A DNA stretch of 64,000 nucleotides, taken from Oscillospiraceae bacterium. Its GTDB lineage: Bacteria > Bacillota > Clostridia > Oscillospirales > Oscillospiraceae. Shown here one piece after another: positions 39,347-47,666 of this stretch; the stretch's first letter is position 1; the number at the start of each line of letters is the position of its first letter. The stretch spans positions 1 through 64,000 of the forward strand of contig CAJTFN010000009.1 in the NCBI GenBank assembly GCA_910575815.1, in the 5' to 3' direction. The notes beneath the pieces are model-generated. The model saw only the letters and a list, made by a program, of their open reading frames with translations. It was not told the DNA's origin and made no database searches. A program made the translations under genes and the position numbers.

Positions 39347-39381
39347 CGAGAGAAACCCGTTCAGGGTTTTTCTCGTTTTTT
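39347..39381 (+). terminator. Terminator of the SLH-hydrolase gene
   Basis: CGAGAGAAACCC and GGGTTTTTCTCG form a 12-base stem with one G-T pair, followed by TTTTTT. Confidence 0.88.
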
Positions 39382-39442
39382 ATCCGAAGATTTTGATTGC
39401 TCGAGACGCTGAAAAACAGGCCTGGGCCAGCGAACACGGGGC

Positions 39443-39667
39443 TTAGAACAGCTTTTTCAGCCCGTCCAGCTTGCTTCCCAGGTCGGAGGCGGCCAGCTTG
39501 GCCTTAATGCCGTCCACCAAGGGCTTGAGCTGGTCGTCAGGCAGATCCACGCCGGTCAGCTTCTCCAGGGTCTTCACAGGGTCGGCCTGGAAGTTTTTCA
39601 GCAGGGAGGGGTCCTTTTGGAGCGTGGCCGCCAGCTCCTCAATCTTGGCCTTGATGTCGATACTCAT
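39443..39667 (-). CDS. Small helical protein, 74 residues
   Basis: A 74-residue acidic helical protein after AGGAG. It shows ELAATLQKDPSLLKNFQADP, then LTGVDLPDDQLKPLVDGIKA. The repeated D-P-x-x-L-x-x-F pattern recalls the helical N-terminal part of Nif11-type leader proteins, but no core peptide follows. Such proteins are common in Oscillospirales genomes (from memory), and their role is unknown. It is monocistronic. Confidence 0.6.
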   Translation of the reverse strand: MSIDIKAKIEELAATLQKDPSLLKNFQADPVKTLEKLTGVDLPDDQLKPLVDGIKAKLAASDLGSKLDGLKKLF

Positions 39668-39911
39668 TGGGAAAGACTCCTTTTTCGGTTTCGTTTGGCC
39701 GCCCGGAGAAGGTTCTTCTCCGCCGGCGGCAGCTATATCATAAAAAATGGGGGGATTGTTGTCAATGGATTTTGGGAAAAAGCAAAGAATTCAGAGGAAT
39801 TTGTAAAATTTCTCTTACATGTTTTCTGTAAATTGTGGTAAACTAGGAAAGGATAACCGTGGATTACGTGAGAGGGGGCCGGAGGACCGGCCTCTTGGAA
39901 GGGGAGGACGT

Positions 39912-40436
39912 ATGTATCAGGTTGGTGAACTGGTGGTTTACGGGGCGACCGGCGTCTGCCGGGTGGAAGAGCTGACCCATCTTCCCGGCGGGGACCGGGG
40001 GAGACAGTATTATCTCCTCAAGCCCCTTTGGCAGGACGGAGTTATTTACGCCCCGGTGGACAGCGAGAAAGTTCCCATTCGCCCGGTGATCTCCCGGGAG
40101 GAGGCCGAGGCCCTGGTGGACCAGATGCCCGGTATTCAGGCGGCGGTGTGCCGGGGGGCCACGGTGCAGGCCCTGGCCCAGCAGTACCAGTCCGCCGTTC
40201 GGGACGGGGGACACCAGGCCCTGATTGAGATGATGAAGGCCATCTATCTCAAGCGGGGCCAGGCGGAGGCGAAGAACCGGCGGCTTGGCATGGTGGATGA
40301 GCGCTACATGAAGCAGGCGGAACGGCTGCTCTATGGCGAGCTGGCCACGGCCCTGGAGATGCCCTTCGACGAGGTGGCGGACTACATCGCCGCCCGTTTG
40401 GACGAGGGTCTGGCGTCCGATTCCGCCGGAGCGTGA
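39912..40436 (+). CDS. CarD/CdnL-family transcription regulator
   Basis: A 174-residue protein from ATG 39912 after GGGGAGG. Residues 1-58 are a CarD/TRCF RNA-polymerase-interacting Tudor-like domain (MYQVGELVVYGATGVCRVEE; YYLLKPLWQDGVIYAPVDSE). Residues 70-170 are the helical DNA-binding domain (MKAIYLKRGQAEAKNRRLG). CarD proteins stabilise open promoter complexes, often for rRNA or stress genes. A promoter with TTACAT, an 18-base spacer and TAAACT lies about 70 bases upstream. Confidence 0.9.
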   Translation: MYQVGELVVYGATGVCRVEELTHLPGGDRGRQYYLLKPLWQDGVIYAPVDSEKVPIRPVISREEAEALVDQMPGIQAAVCRGATVQALAQQYQSAVRDGGHQALIEMMKAIYLKRGQAEAKNRRLGMVDERYMKQAERLLYGELATALEMPFDEVADYIAARLDEGLASDSAGA

Positions 40437-40483
40437 GGACCTTGGGAGACGGGGAGACCCGTCTCCCGCTGTTTTGCGGGGAC

Positions 40484-40792
40484 TCAGCGTTTCCCGAGGA
40501 ACAGCCGCCCCAGTCCGGTTCCGGCCAGGACGGTCAGAGCGTAGAACACGCCGTAAACCCAGGCGGAGGCGTTGTAGTAAAGAAGGGTCGTTGGCAGGAA
40601 CAGCGCCAGGGCCGCTATGGAAAGCCAGGGACGAAAGCCCTGGCGTGTGCCGTAATGGACGGCGGCGGCGAAGGCCGCCAAGGGCATGACGGCCAGCAAG
40701 AACAGCATGGCGGAGCCGGTGCCGCGGATCAGCAGGGGCAGAAGATAGAAGTCGGCGGCCAGAACGGCCAGGTAGGGAGCCATCGGTTTCAT
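40484..40792 (-). CDS. Small integral membrane protein, 102 residues
   Basis: A 102-residue protein with four hydrophobic helices (YLAVLAADFYLLPLLI; MLFLLAVMPLAAFAAAV; WLSIAALALFLPTTLLYY; YGVFYALTVLAGTGLG). The start overlaps the XRE gene stop by 4 bases. It is the last gene of a three-gene operon: membrane protein, XRE, membrane protein. Function unknown. Confidence 0.65.
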   Translation of the reverse strand: MKPMAPYLAVLAADFYLLPLLIRGTGSAMLFLLAVMPLAAFAAAVHYGTRQGFRPWLSIAALALFLPTTLLYYNASAWVYGVFYALTVLAGTGLGRLFLGKR

Positions 40793-40989
40793 AAGCGGTC
40801 CTCCAGATCGAACAGGTCCTCCACAGTGGTTTGCAGGTAACGGGCCAGACGCATGGCCAGCTCCAGGGAGGGGTTGTACTTGTTGTTTTCAATGGCGATG
40901 ATGGTCTGCCGGGAGACGCCAAGGGCCGCCGCCAGGTCCTCCTGGCGGTACCCCTTGGCCTTGCGGAGCTGCTTAATCCGGTTGGTCAT
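40789..40989 (-). CDS. Small XRE-family regulator
   Basis: A 66-residue protein that is nearly all helix-turn-helix (RIKQLRKAKGYRQEDLAAAL, then VSRQTIIAIENNKYNPSLEL and YLQTTVEDLFDLE). It is the common clostridial regulator type encoded next to small membrane proteins. It overlaps both neighbours by 4 bases, so all three are made together. It likely binds the TTTAACAT repeats around the operon promoter. Confidence 0.9.
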   Translation of the reverse strand: MTNRIKQLRKAKGYRQEDLAAALGVSRQTIIAIENNKYNPSLELAMRLARYLQTTVEDLFDLEDRL

Positions 40990-41351
40990 GCCTGGACCCC
41001 CAGGAGCAGGACCGCCGCCCCGGCGGCCGCCAGGGCACAGGCGATTACGCAGGCCAGGAAAACCAGCTTCGCCAGGGGGCCCGTCTCATAGGAGTCCTCG
41101 TCCCCCTGCACGGCGTTTCGGGTCAGCCAGAGCTGGGAAAGGGACTGAATCAGGGCCGCCGCCACCAGCAGGAGGCAGGGGAGAAGGTTTGGCCGGGTGT
41201 GGTGGACAAAGGTCCGGCAGCTTTCCCAGAGGGACCAGGCCAGCAGGGCCGCCACCAGGAAGAAGTAGGAATTCCGCTGGGCCTTGAAGAGAATGTGCCG
41301 TTCCATTTCGTCCGGCTTGTGGGGCTTCAGCCGCTTCCAGAACGCGGGCAT
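40986..41351 (-). CDS. Small membrane protein paired with the XRE regulator
   Basis: A 121-residue protein with four predicted helices (NSYFFLVAALLAWSLWESC; LLPCLLLVAAALIQSLSQLW; LVFLACVIACALAAAGAAVL) and a charged head (KPDEMERHILFKAQRN). It heads the XRE operon. The arrangement (DUF6442-like membrane protein followed by XRE regulator) matches the degraded pair at 25852-26382. It may sense membrane state and act with the regulator, which is inferred from linkage. Confidence 0.65.
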   Translation of the reverse strand: MPAFWKRLKPHKPDEMERHILFKAQRNSYFFLVAALLAWSLWESCRTFVHHTRPNLLPCLLLVAAALIQSLSQLWLTRNAVQGDEDSYETGPLAKLVFLACVIACALAAAGAAVLLLGVQA

Positions 41352-41376
41352 GGGAACACCTCCTGAAGTAAAGAAG

Positions 41377-41431
41377 ATTTAACATTTTCAGCATAACAGC
41401 CAGAGAGCGAAATGTCAAGAAGTTTTAACAT
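41377..41431 (-). promoter_or_regulatory. Promoter of the XRE operon with flanking repeats
   Basis: Minus strand: TTGACA (41418-41413), 17-base spacer, TATGCT (41395-41390). TTTAACAT occurs in the same orientation on both sides (about 41377-41384 and 41424-41431), a likely XRE operator pair. Confidence 0.65.
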
Positions 41432-41439
41432 CATTCGAA

Positions 41440-41470
41440 AAAAAACGGCGGCAGCGAAGCTGCCGCCGTT
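41440..41470 (-). terminator. Terminator of the NUDIX/lipid-kinase unit
   Basis: AACGGCGGCAGC (41444-41455) and GCTGCCGCCGTT (41459-41470) form a perfect stem, followed on the minus strand by a run of T. Confidence 0.9.
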
Positions 41471-41483
41471 GGATGTGTTGGAG

Positions 41484-42101
41484 TCAGGGGGATTGCCGGA
41501 CGATCTCCCGGACCAGGCGGGCGGTCATTCCCCAGATGGCCCGGCCCTGCCAGTACCAGATGGGGACTTCCATCCGGCCATGGCTCCAGGGATAGTCCCG
41601 GGAGACGCCCACGGGCTCATAGGGAAAGTCCTCCGGCACCTGGGGAAGGAGCTCATACCGCCAGATCTCCGGTTCCGTCTCCTGGAAGAAGGCCAGCGGG
41701 ACGGTGAAAACCTCCGCCACCTCCGCGGGGGAGGGCCGCATGGCCTCGTATCCCGCCGGAGACACCAGCCCCAGCACGGGCCGGAGGAGAAAGCCCCGGG
41801 GATTGCAGATGAAATCCGGCGTGCCCAAAGGGGTTACCGACTGCCGGGGAATGGACAGCTCCTCCTCCGTCTCCCGGAGGGCGCAGTCCAAAACGCCTTC
41901 CCCGGGCTCCATTCGTCCCCCGGGAAAGCAGACCTCGCCGCCCTGGCGGAGCTGGGGGGCCCGGACCTCGAAGAGCAGGGAGAGGGTTCCGTCGCCGTTC
42001 TCCAGAAGGGGGCAGAGAACGGCGTAGCTCCGAGAGGCGCCCAAGAGCCCCGGCTCCCGGTTCCCAAAGCGGCGGCACAGCCGCTCCAGCTCCCCGCTCA
42101 T
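41484..42101 (-). CDS. NUDIX hydrolase, CoA-pyrophosphatase-like
   Basis: A 205-residue protein. The Nudix box is GGRMEPGEGVLDCALRETEE followed by ELSI. PGRM-type and EVCFPGG residues ahead of it match the NudL/CoA pyrophosphatase (UPF0035-like) branch. The reaction is hydrolysis of a nucleoside diphosphate linked to X, probably CoA or a derivative. The start overlaps the end of the lipid kinase gene by 4 bases. Confidence 0.82.
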   Translation of the reverse strand: MSGELERLCRRFGNREPGLLGASRSYAVLCPLLENGDGTLSLLFEVRAPQLRQGGEVCFPGGRMEPGEGVLDCALRETEEELSIPRQSVTPLGTPDFICNPRGFLLRPVLGLVSPAGYEAMRPSPAEVAEVFTVPLAFFQETEPEIWRYELLPQVPEDFPYEPVGVSRDYPWSHGRMEVPIWYWQGRAIWGMTARLVREIVRQSP

Positions 42102-42985
42102 AGCAGCATGGTCAGGCCCTGGCGGTGGTTCTCAATGTCCACTACCGGGACGCTGGGGGCGTACTCTCCGTCCAGGGACCAGGGGAGGTCCACCTCGGTC
42201 TCCAGGTGAATGGAGGAGACGTGGCGAAAGACCAGGCCCTGGCGGTCATACTCCTGGTTCAGCAGGGCGTGGACCAGGCTCTGGAGGTCCGCGGGGGTCT
42301 TGGGGCTGGGGACCAGGAGCATTTCAAAGAGGCCGTCGTCCAGCACCACCCGCTGGGGGTCCAGCTTCATCAAACCGCCGATGGAGGTGGAGTTGCAGAC
42401 TGCGCCGAAGAGATATTCCCCGTCTAGGTTCTCCCCGCCGGCGGTGAGGCGGACCTGATAGGGCCGGAGGGTGCTCAGGTCCTTCATGCCCTCAAGAATA
42501 TAGGCGAAGTGGCCCAGGGCGTTTTTGGCGGCCTGGGGAGCGGCGTAGGACGTGCGGGTGAAGGCGCCGAAGGAGGCCACGTACAAGAAGCTTCTACCGT
42601 TCCACCGGCCCAGGTCCAGACACTGGGGGACGTTCCGCGTGATGGCGGCGGCGGCCTCCACCGGGTCGCCGGAGATGCGGAGACTGGCGGCAAAGTCGTT
42701 GGTGCTGCCCTGGGGCAGATAGCCCAGAAGGGGGGGCCTCCGGAGCTCCGCCAGGCCGGAGACCACTTCGTTCAGCGTCCCGTCGCCGCCCACGGCCACC
42801 ACCACGTCTACCCGTCCGCCCTCCCGGCGGGCGGTCTCGGCGGCGTCGCCGGGGGCGGTGGTGATGTGAATGGACAGCAGATACCCGGCCTGGGAGAGGG
42901 CGGCGGCGGCGTCAAACAGGGGGCCGTGGGATTTGCTCTTTCCGGCCCGGGGATTGACGATCATCAAAAGCTTGCGCTGTTTCAT
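42098..42985 (-). CDS. Diacylglycerol/lipid kinase family protein
   Basis: A 295-residue protein from ATG 42985 after GGAGGTGA. The DAGK catalytic domain shows IVNPRAGKSKSHG, the nucleotide loop VGGDGTLNEV (G66-G69) and YLPQGSTNDFA. The C-terminal sandwich includes LDDGLFEMLLV and SLDGE. It phosphorylates a lipid such as diacylglycerol (DgkB-like) or undecaprenol. It is followed by the NUDIX gene in one operon. The leader is about 310 bases if the promoter at 43302-43330 is used. Confidence 0.88.
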   Translation of the reverse strand: MKQRKLLMIVNPRAGKSKSHGPLFDAAAALSQAGYLLSIHITTAPGDAAETARREGGRVDVVVAVGGDGTLNEVVSGLAELRRPPLLGYLPQGSTNDFAASLRISGDPVEAAAAITRNVPQCLDLGRWNGRSFLYVASFGAFTRTSYAAPQAAKNALGHFAYILEGMKDLSTLRPYQVRLTAGGENLDGEYLFGAVCNSTSIGGLMKLDPQRVVLDDGLFEMLLVPSPKTPADLQSLVHALLNQEYDRQGLVFRHVSSIHLETEVDLPWSLDGEYAPSVPVVDIENHRQGLTMLL

Positions 42986-43301
42986 TCCGGTCACCTCCAT
43001 GAGAAAACCAGTTGGAAATTGTGTGGCTGCGGGATCAGGAAAGGGACTTCCGCGGCTCCGGCGCTGCTGGATGAAAATGCCGCCGGGGGTTTCCATCGCC
43101 GCACAAGCGGGTATAAAAGGACTGTTAAGGAAACGCGGAGCCCTCTCTTAGGGAAGCGTCCCCCCTGGAAGACCCGGAGGGCGGGGGAAACCCCAGGGGA
43201 ACCTTGCCGGATTCCGGGAACCGCGCCGGAAGCGCCGGGAATTCGTTGGGTAAAAATGCGGGGAACCTTCCGCGAGCCCAGGTCCGGAAACCACTGCCCA
43301 T

Positions 43302-43353
43302 AGTATAGCATGGGAAAATCAGGATTGCAATTCCCCCCGGCCCCGTGTAGAAT
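43302..43353. promoter_or_regulatory. Two divergent promoters sharing one palindromic -35 box
   Basis: TTGCAA (43325-43330) is its own reverse complement. Rightward it has a 17-base spacer and TAGAAT (43348-43353) for the AI-2E-type gene. Leftward it has a 17-base spacer and TATACT (43307-43302) for the lipid kinase. The remaining 300 bases between 42986 and 43300 show no gene. Confidence 0.7.
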
Positions 43354-43379
43354 AAAGGAAAAAAAGGACGGTGTACGCC

Positions 43380-44606
43380 ATGGACCAGAAAACCAACTAC
43401 ATTCGCATGGGCATTACGGCTTTCCTGACTGCCGCCGGGATTTTGTTGTTTTACGACACGCTTTTCGGCGGGAAGGTTCTGCTGGCCCTGCTGACGGCCC
43501 TGAGCCCCATTCTCTTCGGGGCCTTTGTGGCCTATCTTCTGGCGCCCATGGTGAACGCCTTTGAGAGCGCCCTCTTTCCCCTGCGGGAGGGGCGGCCCCG
43601 GAAGCGCTCCACGTTGGCCTTCATCCGGACCGTGAGCATTTTGCTGTGCTGGGTAGTGATTGGCTGCTGCTTCTATGTGCTGGCCTCGGTGCTGATGCCG
43701 GAGCTCTACAAGAGCGTTTTGCAGCTGGTCAGCAACGCGGACAATTATTACCGCACCATAAACGGCTGGGTGATTCACCTGCTGGAGACGAACCCCGATG
43801 TGGCGAAATGGGTGGCCCAGCAGATGGAGTCGTTTTTCCGGGATATTGACAAATGGCTGACCGGCGGCGTTCTCCCTCAGCTCCAGCAGGTGATGGTGAC
43901 GGTTTCCGGCGGGGTGCTGAGCCTCATGGGCTTTGCCAAGAACCTGCTGGTGGGACTCATCGCCTCGGTCTACCTTCTGGCCACCAAGGAGCGCTGCGCC
44001 GCCTATGGGCGGAAGCTGGTCCACAGCCTGGTGGCGCCCAGGGACGTGACCCTGGTGCTCCGGGGCGTCCGCCGGGCGGACAATATTTTTTCGGGCTTTG
44101 TTCGCGGGAAGGTGCTGGATTCCATCATCATCGGTATTTTATGCTTTGTGGGCTGTTCCATTCTGAAATTCCCCTATACGCCTCTGGTGTCGGTCTTCGT
44201 GGGGGTCACCAACGTCATTCCCTTCTTCGGGCCCTTCCTGGGAGCTATTCCCAGCGTGTTCTTGATTCTCCTGGTGTCGCCGAAGCAGGCGGTGTGGTTC
44301 ACGATTTTTGTCCTCTTTCTCCAGCAGCTGGACGGCAACGTCATCGGCCCCAAGATTCTGGGGAACACCACGGGACTCAGCAGCCTGTGGGTTATCACGG
44401 CGATTCTGGTGGGAGGCAGCTTCTTTGGGATTGCGGGCATGTTTTTCGGCGTGCCGGTGTGCGCCTGCCTGCTGAGCCTGGCGAATTTCTTTGTGGACGT
44501 CCGGCTGCGGAAAAAGGGCCTGCCCGTGACCATGGAGGACTACGCCGCGGGAGGCTCCCGGGGACCGCGGGAGCCGGAGACCGGAGAGAAACCGAAAAAT
44601 TTGTGA
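43380..44606 (+). CDS. AI-2E family transporter (UPF0118)
   Basis: A 408-residue membrane protein with about eight helices. It has the family core FVRGKVLDSIIIGILCFVGC, TNVIPFFGPFLGAIPSVFLI and QQLDGNVIGPKILGNTTGLS. Members export AI-2, Na+/H+ or small metabolites; the substrate here is unknown. ATG 43380 is used; the in-frame GTG at 43371 is an alternative. Its promoter is divergent from the lipid kinase. Confidence 0.9.
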   Translation: MDQKTNYIRMGITAFLTAAGILLFYDTLFGGKVLLALLTALSPILFGAFVAYLLAPMVNAFESALFPLREGRPRKRSTLAFIRTVSILLCWVVIGCCFYVLASVLMPELYKSVLQLVSNADNYYRTINGWVIHLLETNPDVAKWVAQQMESFFRDIDKWLTGGVLPQLQQVMVTVSGGVLSLMGFAKNLLVGLIASVYLLATKERCAAYGRKLVHSLVAPRDVTLVLRGVRRADNIFSGFVRGKVLDSIIIGILCFVGCSILKFPYTPLVSVFVGVTNVIPFFGPFLGAIPSVFLILLVSPKQAVWFTIFVLFLQQLDGNVIGPKILGNTTGLSSLWVITAILVGGSFFGIAGMFFGVPVCACLLSLANFFVDVRLRKKGLPVTMEDYAAGGSRGPREPETGEKPKNL

Positions 44607-44612
44607 AAAGTA

Positions 44613-44641
44613 TTGCAATCTTTCCGTCCTTCGTGTACAAT
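44613..44641 (+). promoter_or_regulatory. Promoter of the peptide ABC operon
   Basis: TTGCAA (44613-44618), 17-base spacer, TACAAT (44636-44641), starting 7 bases after the AI-2E stop. It gives a leader of about 350 bases that contains the hairpin TCAAGGGG/CCCCCTTGA (44735-44757). No gene is seen in this leader. Confidence 0.65.
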
Positions 44642-44995
44642 ACGCCCTAGAACGCCGGCGTCGAAACCTGTGCTCCACTCCGCCCGACGGAAAGCCGGGC
44701 ATCCGTTCCGCTCCGTTTCCTCCGCCTCCCTTCAAGGGGAAACAGGTTCCCCCTTGAGGAACCCCCTTCCCTGCGGGGGACGAAGGACGGGAGACGAGGG
44801 ACGGTAGGATGGAGGCAGGGTGGCGCCGGAGGTTCGGTCCGGCTCTGGCGATTGGAGTTGGCTGGGCGGATATCCCGCTTGGCCACGCGCCGGTGCGCGA
44901 CTAACAATTGAATAGAGCCGGAATGATTTTGTCAGGGCGGGACAGTTTCCCCGTCCAACACTGACCCCTTTGGGCAGTGATGAAAGGAAGCAGAC

Positions 44996-46567
44996 ATGAA
45001 GAGGAAACTTTTGGAAGTCCTCCTCCTGCTGGGTCTTCTGTGCGCCGTACTCTGCGGATGCGGAGACGGCAGCCCGGAGAAGACGACGGAGGATGGACAG
45101 ACCAGCGGCTCCAGCAATTCTGACGCGGCTGCGGCGGCGGATGGCCGGGAAAACGCCATCACCGTGGGCATCGCCCAGGATTTGGACGACAGTCTTGACC
45201 CCCACAAGGTGGTGGCGGCAGGAACCAAGGAAGTTATGTTCAACGTGTTCGAGGGTTTGGTAAAGCCCTCGCCGGAGGGCGATTTGCTCCCGGCCGTCGC
45301 CAGCGAATTTTCCCTCTCCGAGGACCAGACCACGTATACCTTCACTCTGCGGGAGGGCGTGCGGTTCCACAACGGAGAGCCGGTGACGGTGGACGATGTG
45401 ATTTGGTCCATTCAGCGCTGCGCCGCCGCCACGGAAGCCGGAGTGTTTCAGGAGGAGGCGTTTTCTGTTATTCAGAAGCTGGAAGCGCCGGACGAGAAAA
45501 CCGTGGTCATCACCATTCAGGAGCCCAACAGCGAATTTCTCTCCCATCTGACCGTGGCCGTGCTGCCGAAGGATTACACCGGGCAGGACGCCGCCCCCGT
45601 TGGAACGGGACCGTTTCGGTTTGTCTCCCGGGCGGCCCAGGATCACATTGTCCTGGAGAAGTTCCAGGATTACTGGGGCGAGCCGGCCTACCTGGACAAG
45701 GTGACCTTTAAGATTATTGAGAACGCCGACAGTATCATGATGAGTCTCCAGAGCGGCGCCATTGACCTCTTCTCCCACCTGACCAGCACCCAGGTGGCCC
45801 AGCTGGGGGACGAGTTCTATATTGAGGAAGGCACCATGAATTTGGTGCAGGCGATGTATCTGAACAACGCGGAAAAGCCCTTTGACGACGTGAGGGTCCG
45901 TCAGGCTCTGTGCTACGCCGTGGATAAGCAGGGGATCATTGATCTGGCCTTCGACGGGTACGGAAGCCCCATCGGTTCCAGCATGTATCCCGCGTTCAGC
46001 AAGTATTTTGACGAGTCCTTGACAAATTACTACACCCGGGACATTGAGAAGGCCAAGGCCCTTTTGGCCGACGCGGGATATCCCGACGGATTCTCCATGA
46101 CCATTACGGTCCCCTCCAATTACCAGCCCCACATTGACACCGCCCAGGTAATTGTGGAGCAGCTGAAGGAGATCGGCGTCAACGCGGAGATTCAGCTGGT
46201 GGAATGGGGAAGCTGGGTGGAGGACACCTACAACGGAAGGAAGTTCCAGGCCACCGTGGTGGGCGTGGACGCCTCCACCATGACCGCCCGGGCCCTGCTG
46301 GAGCGCTTTGTCTCCGACTACCGGAAGAATTTCATCAACTACAACAGCCCCGCTTACGACGAGCTCTTCCAGCGGGTTCTGGCCTCCGGCAGCGACGAGG
46401 AGCAGACGGCCCTCTACAAAGAGATGGAGGCGGAACTGACGAAAAACGCCGCCAATGTGTACATTCAGGATCTGGCCGATCTGGTGGCCGTCCGGAAGGG
46501 CCTGGAGGGCGTTCGGTTCTATCCCATCTACGTGCTGGATCTGTCGACTGTCCGGTACAGCGCTTAA
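44996..46567 (+). CDS. Peptide ABC transporter substrate-binding lipoprotein
   Basis: A 523-residue protein after GAAAGGA. The lipoprotein signal ends at Cys22 (VLCGC). A Ser/Asp/Ala-rich linker is followed by the SBP_bac_5 fold (VFEGLVKPSPEGDLLPAVAS, FTLREGVRFHNGEPVTVDDV, PVGTGPFRFVS, RVRQALCYAVDKQGI). It binds di- or oligopeptides outside the cell for the permeases encoded next. It is the first gene of a DppABCDF-type operon. Confidence 0.93.
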   Translation: MKRKLLEVLLLLGLLCAVLCGCGDGSPEKTTEDGQTSGSSNSDAAAAADGRENAITVGIAQDLDDSLDPHKVVAAGTKEVMFNVFEGLVKPSPEGDLLPAVASEFSLSEDQTTYTFTLREGVRFHNGEPVTVDDVIWSIQRCAAATEAGVFQEEAFSVIQKLEAPDEKTVVITIQEPNSEFLSHLTVAVLPKDYTGQDAAPVGTGPFRFVSRAAQDHIVLEKFQDYWGEPAYLDKVTFKIIENADSIMMSLQSGAIDLFSHLTSTQVAQLGDEFYIEEGTMNLVQAMYLNNAEKPFDDVRVRQALCYAVDKQGIIDLAFDGYGSPIGSSMYPAFSKYFDESLTNYYTRDIEKAKALLADAGYPDGFSMTITVPSNYQPHIDTAQVIVEQLKEIGVNAEIQLVEWGSWVEDTYNGRKFQATVVGVDASTMTARALLERFVSDYRKNFINYNSPAYDELFQRVLASGSDEEQTALYKEMEAELTKNAANVYIQDLADLVAVRKGLEGVRFYPIYVLDLSTVRYSA

Positions 46568-46595
46568 ATCAAAACGGGGACCCGGGGTTCAACGG

Positions 46596-46636
46596 CGGGG
46601 AGCCTGGCTCCCCGTGACTCCGGGAAAACCGGGAGT
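46596..46636 (+). promoter_or_regulatory. Two hairpins between binding-protein and permease genes
   Basis: CGGGGAGC-CTG-GCTCCCCG (46596-46614) and ACTCCGG/CCGGGAGT (46617-46636) lie in the 148-base gap. They may act as an mRNA-stabilising or attenuating element, so that the binding protein is made in excess. Confidence 0.55.
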
Positions 46637-46715
46637 GAAGGGGGAGTGCCCGTGAAGAATCGCCTTCATGTGCCGCTCTCCCTTCTCTTTTTGGAGAGAA
46701 AAGGTGGGTGTTTCT

Positions 46716-47666
46716 GTGAAGTACGCCTTGCGTCGCGTCGCGATGCTGTTTTTAACTATGCTGTTGGTGTCCTTGTTCACCTTTGCCGCCTTCGAGCTGA
46801 TCTCCGGCGACACGGCCACCGCCATGTTGGGCACTGAGGCGACGCCGGAACGCCTGGAGGCCCTCCGGACGGAGCTGGGGCTGGACCGGCCGATGCCAGT
46901 GCGCTATGGAGAGTGGCTGGCCGGCTTTTTCACGGGGAATCTGGGGGTGTCCACCAGCTACCATCAGCCCGTGGGGGAGCTGATTGCCCCGAAGATGCGG
47001 GTGACGCTCTGTTTAAGCCTGCTGACCTTTTTGCTGATCATCGCGGTTTCCATCCCCCTGGGGCTGTGGTCCGCGGGCCGGGCCGGGGGAGCGCTGGACG
47101 GCCTGGGGACGGCGTTCAATCAGCTCTGTATGGCGGTGCCCCCCTTTTTCACGGGGATACTGCTGTCCTGGGGCTTTGGGATTGTGCTGCGGTGGTTTGT
47201 GCCCGGGGAGTTCCCGGACCCGGCGGTGGATTTCACCGGCGCGGTGCGGTATCTGTTTTTCGCCGCCGTGGCTCTGGCCATTCCCCGAATTGCCATGACG
47301 GTACGGATGCTCCGAAGCACCATTCAGGCGGAGATGCGGAAGGACTACGTCCGGACGGCCATCTCCCGGGGGAATGACCGCGCCGCCGTCCTCCGGCGGC
47401 ACGTGCTGAAAAACGCCCTGCCTCCGGTGGTGACGTTTCTGGCCCAGACGCTGGCGGAGATCGTGGCGGGGAGCATCGTGGTGGAGCAGGTGTTTGCCAT
47501 CCCGGGCCTGGGGCGGATTCTGGTGGCCTCGATTTCCAACCGGGATTATCCGACGGTGCAGGCCATCGTGGTGATCCTGGCCTTCTGGGTGGTGCTGGCC
47601 GGCATGGCGGCGGATCTGATCGGCCAGCGGATAGACCCCCGTTTGCGGCTGGGAGGTGGCGAATGA
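46716..47666 (+). CDS. Peptide ABC transporter permease (DppB-like)
   Basis: A 316-residue protein from GTG 46716, which follows AAGGTGG. Six helices. It shows MLFLTMLLVSLFTFAAFEL, LGLDRPMPVRYGEWL and the EAA loop DYVRTAISRGNDRAAVLRRH. It is half of the membrane channel of a peptide importer. The next permease starts inside its stop (ATGA). Confidence 0.9.
   Translation: MKYALRRVAMLFLTMLLVSLFTFAAFELISGDTATAMLGTEATPERLEALRTELGLDRPMPVRYGEWLAGFFTGNLGVSTSYHQPVGELIAPKMRVTLCLSLLTFLLIIAVSIPLGLWSAGRAGGALDGLGTAFNQLCMAVPPFFTGILLSWGFGIVLRWFVPGEFPDPAVDFTGAVRYLFFAAVALAIPRIAMTVRMLRSTIQAEMRKDYVRTAISRGNDRAAVLRRHVLKNALPPVVTFLAQTLAEIVAGSIVVEQVFAIPGLGRILVASISNRDYPTVQAIVVILAFWVVLAGMAADLIGQRIDPRLRLGGGE

Noticed and set aside
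39443..39667. Nif11-type RiPP precursor
   Set aside because: The helical pattern is similar, but there is no core peptide region, GG-type cleavage site or modification enzyme nearby.
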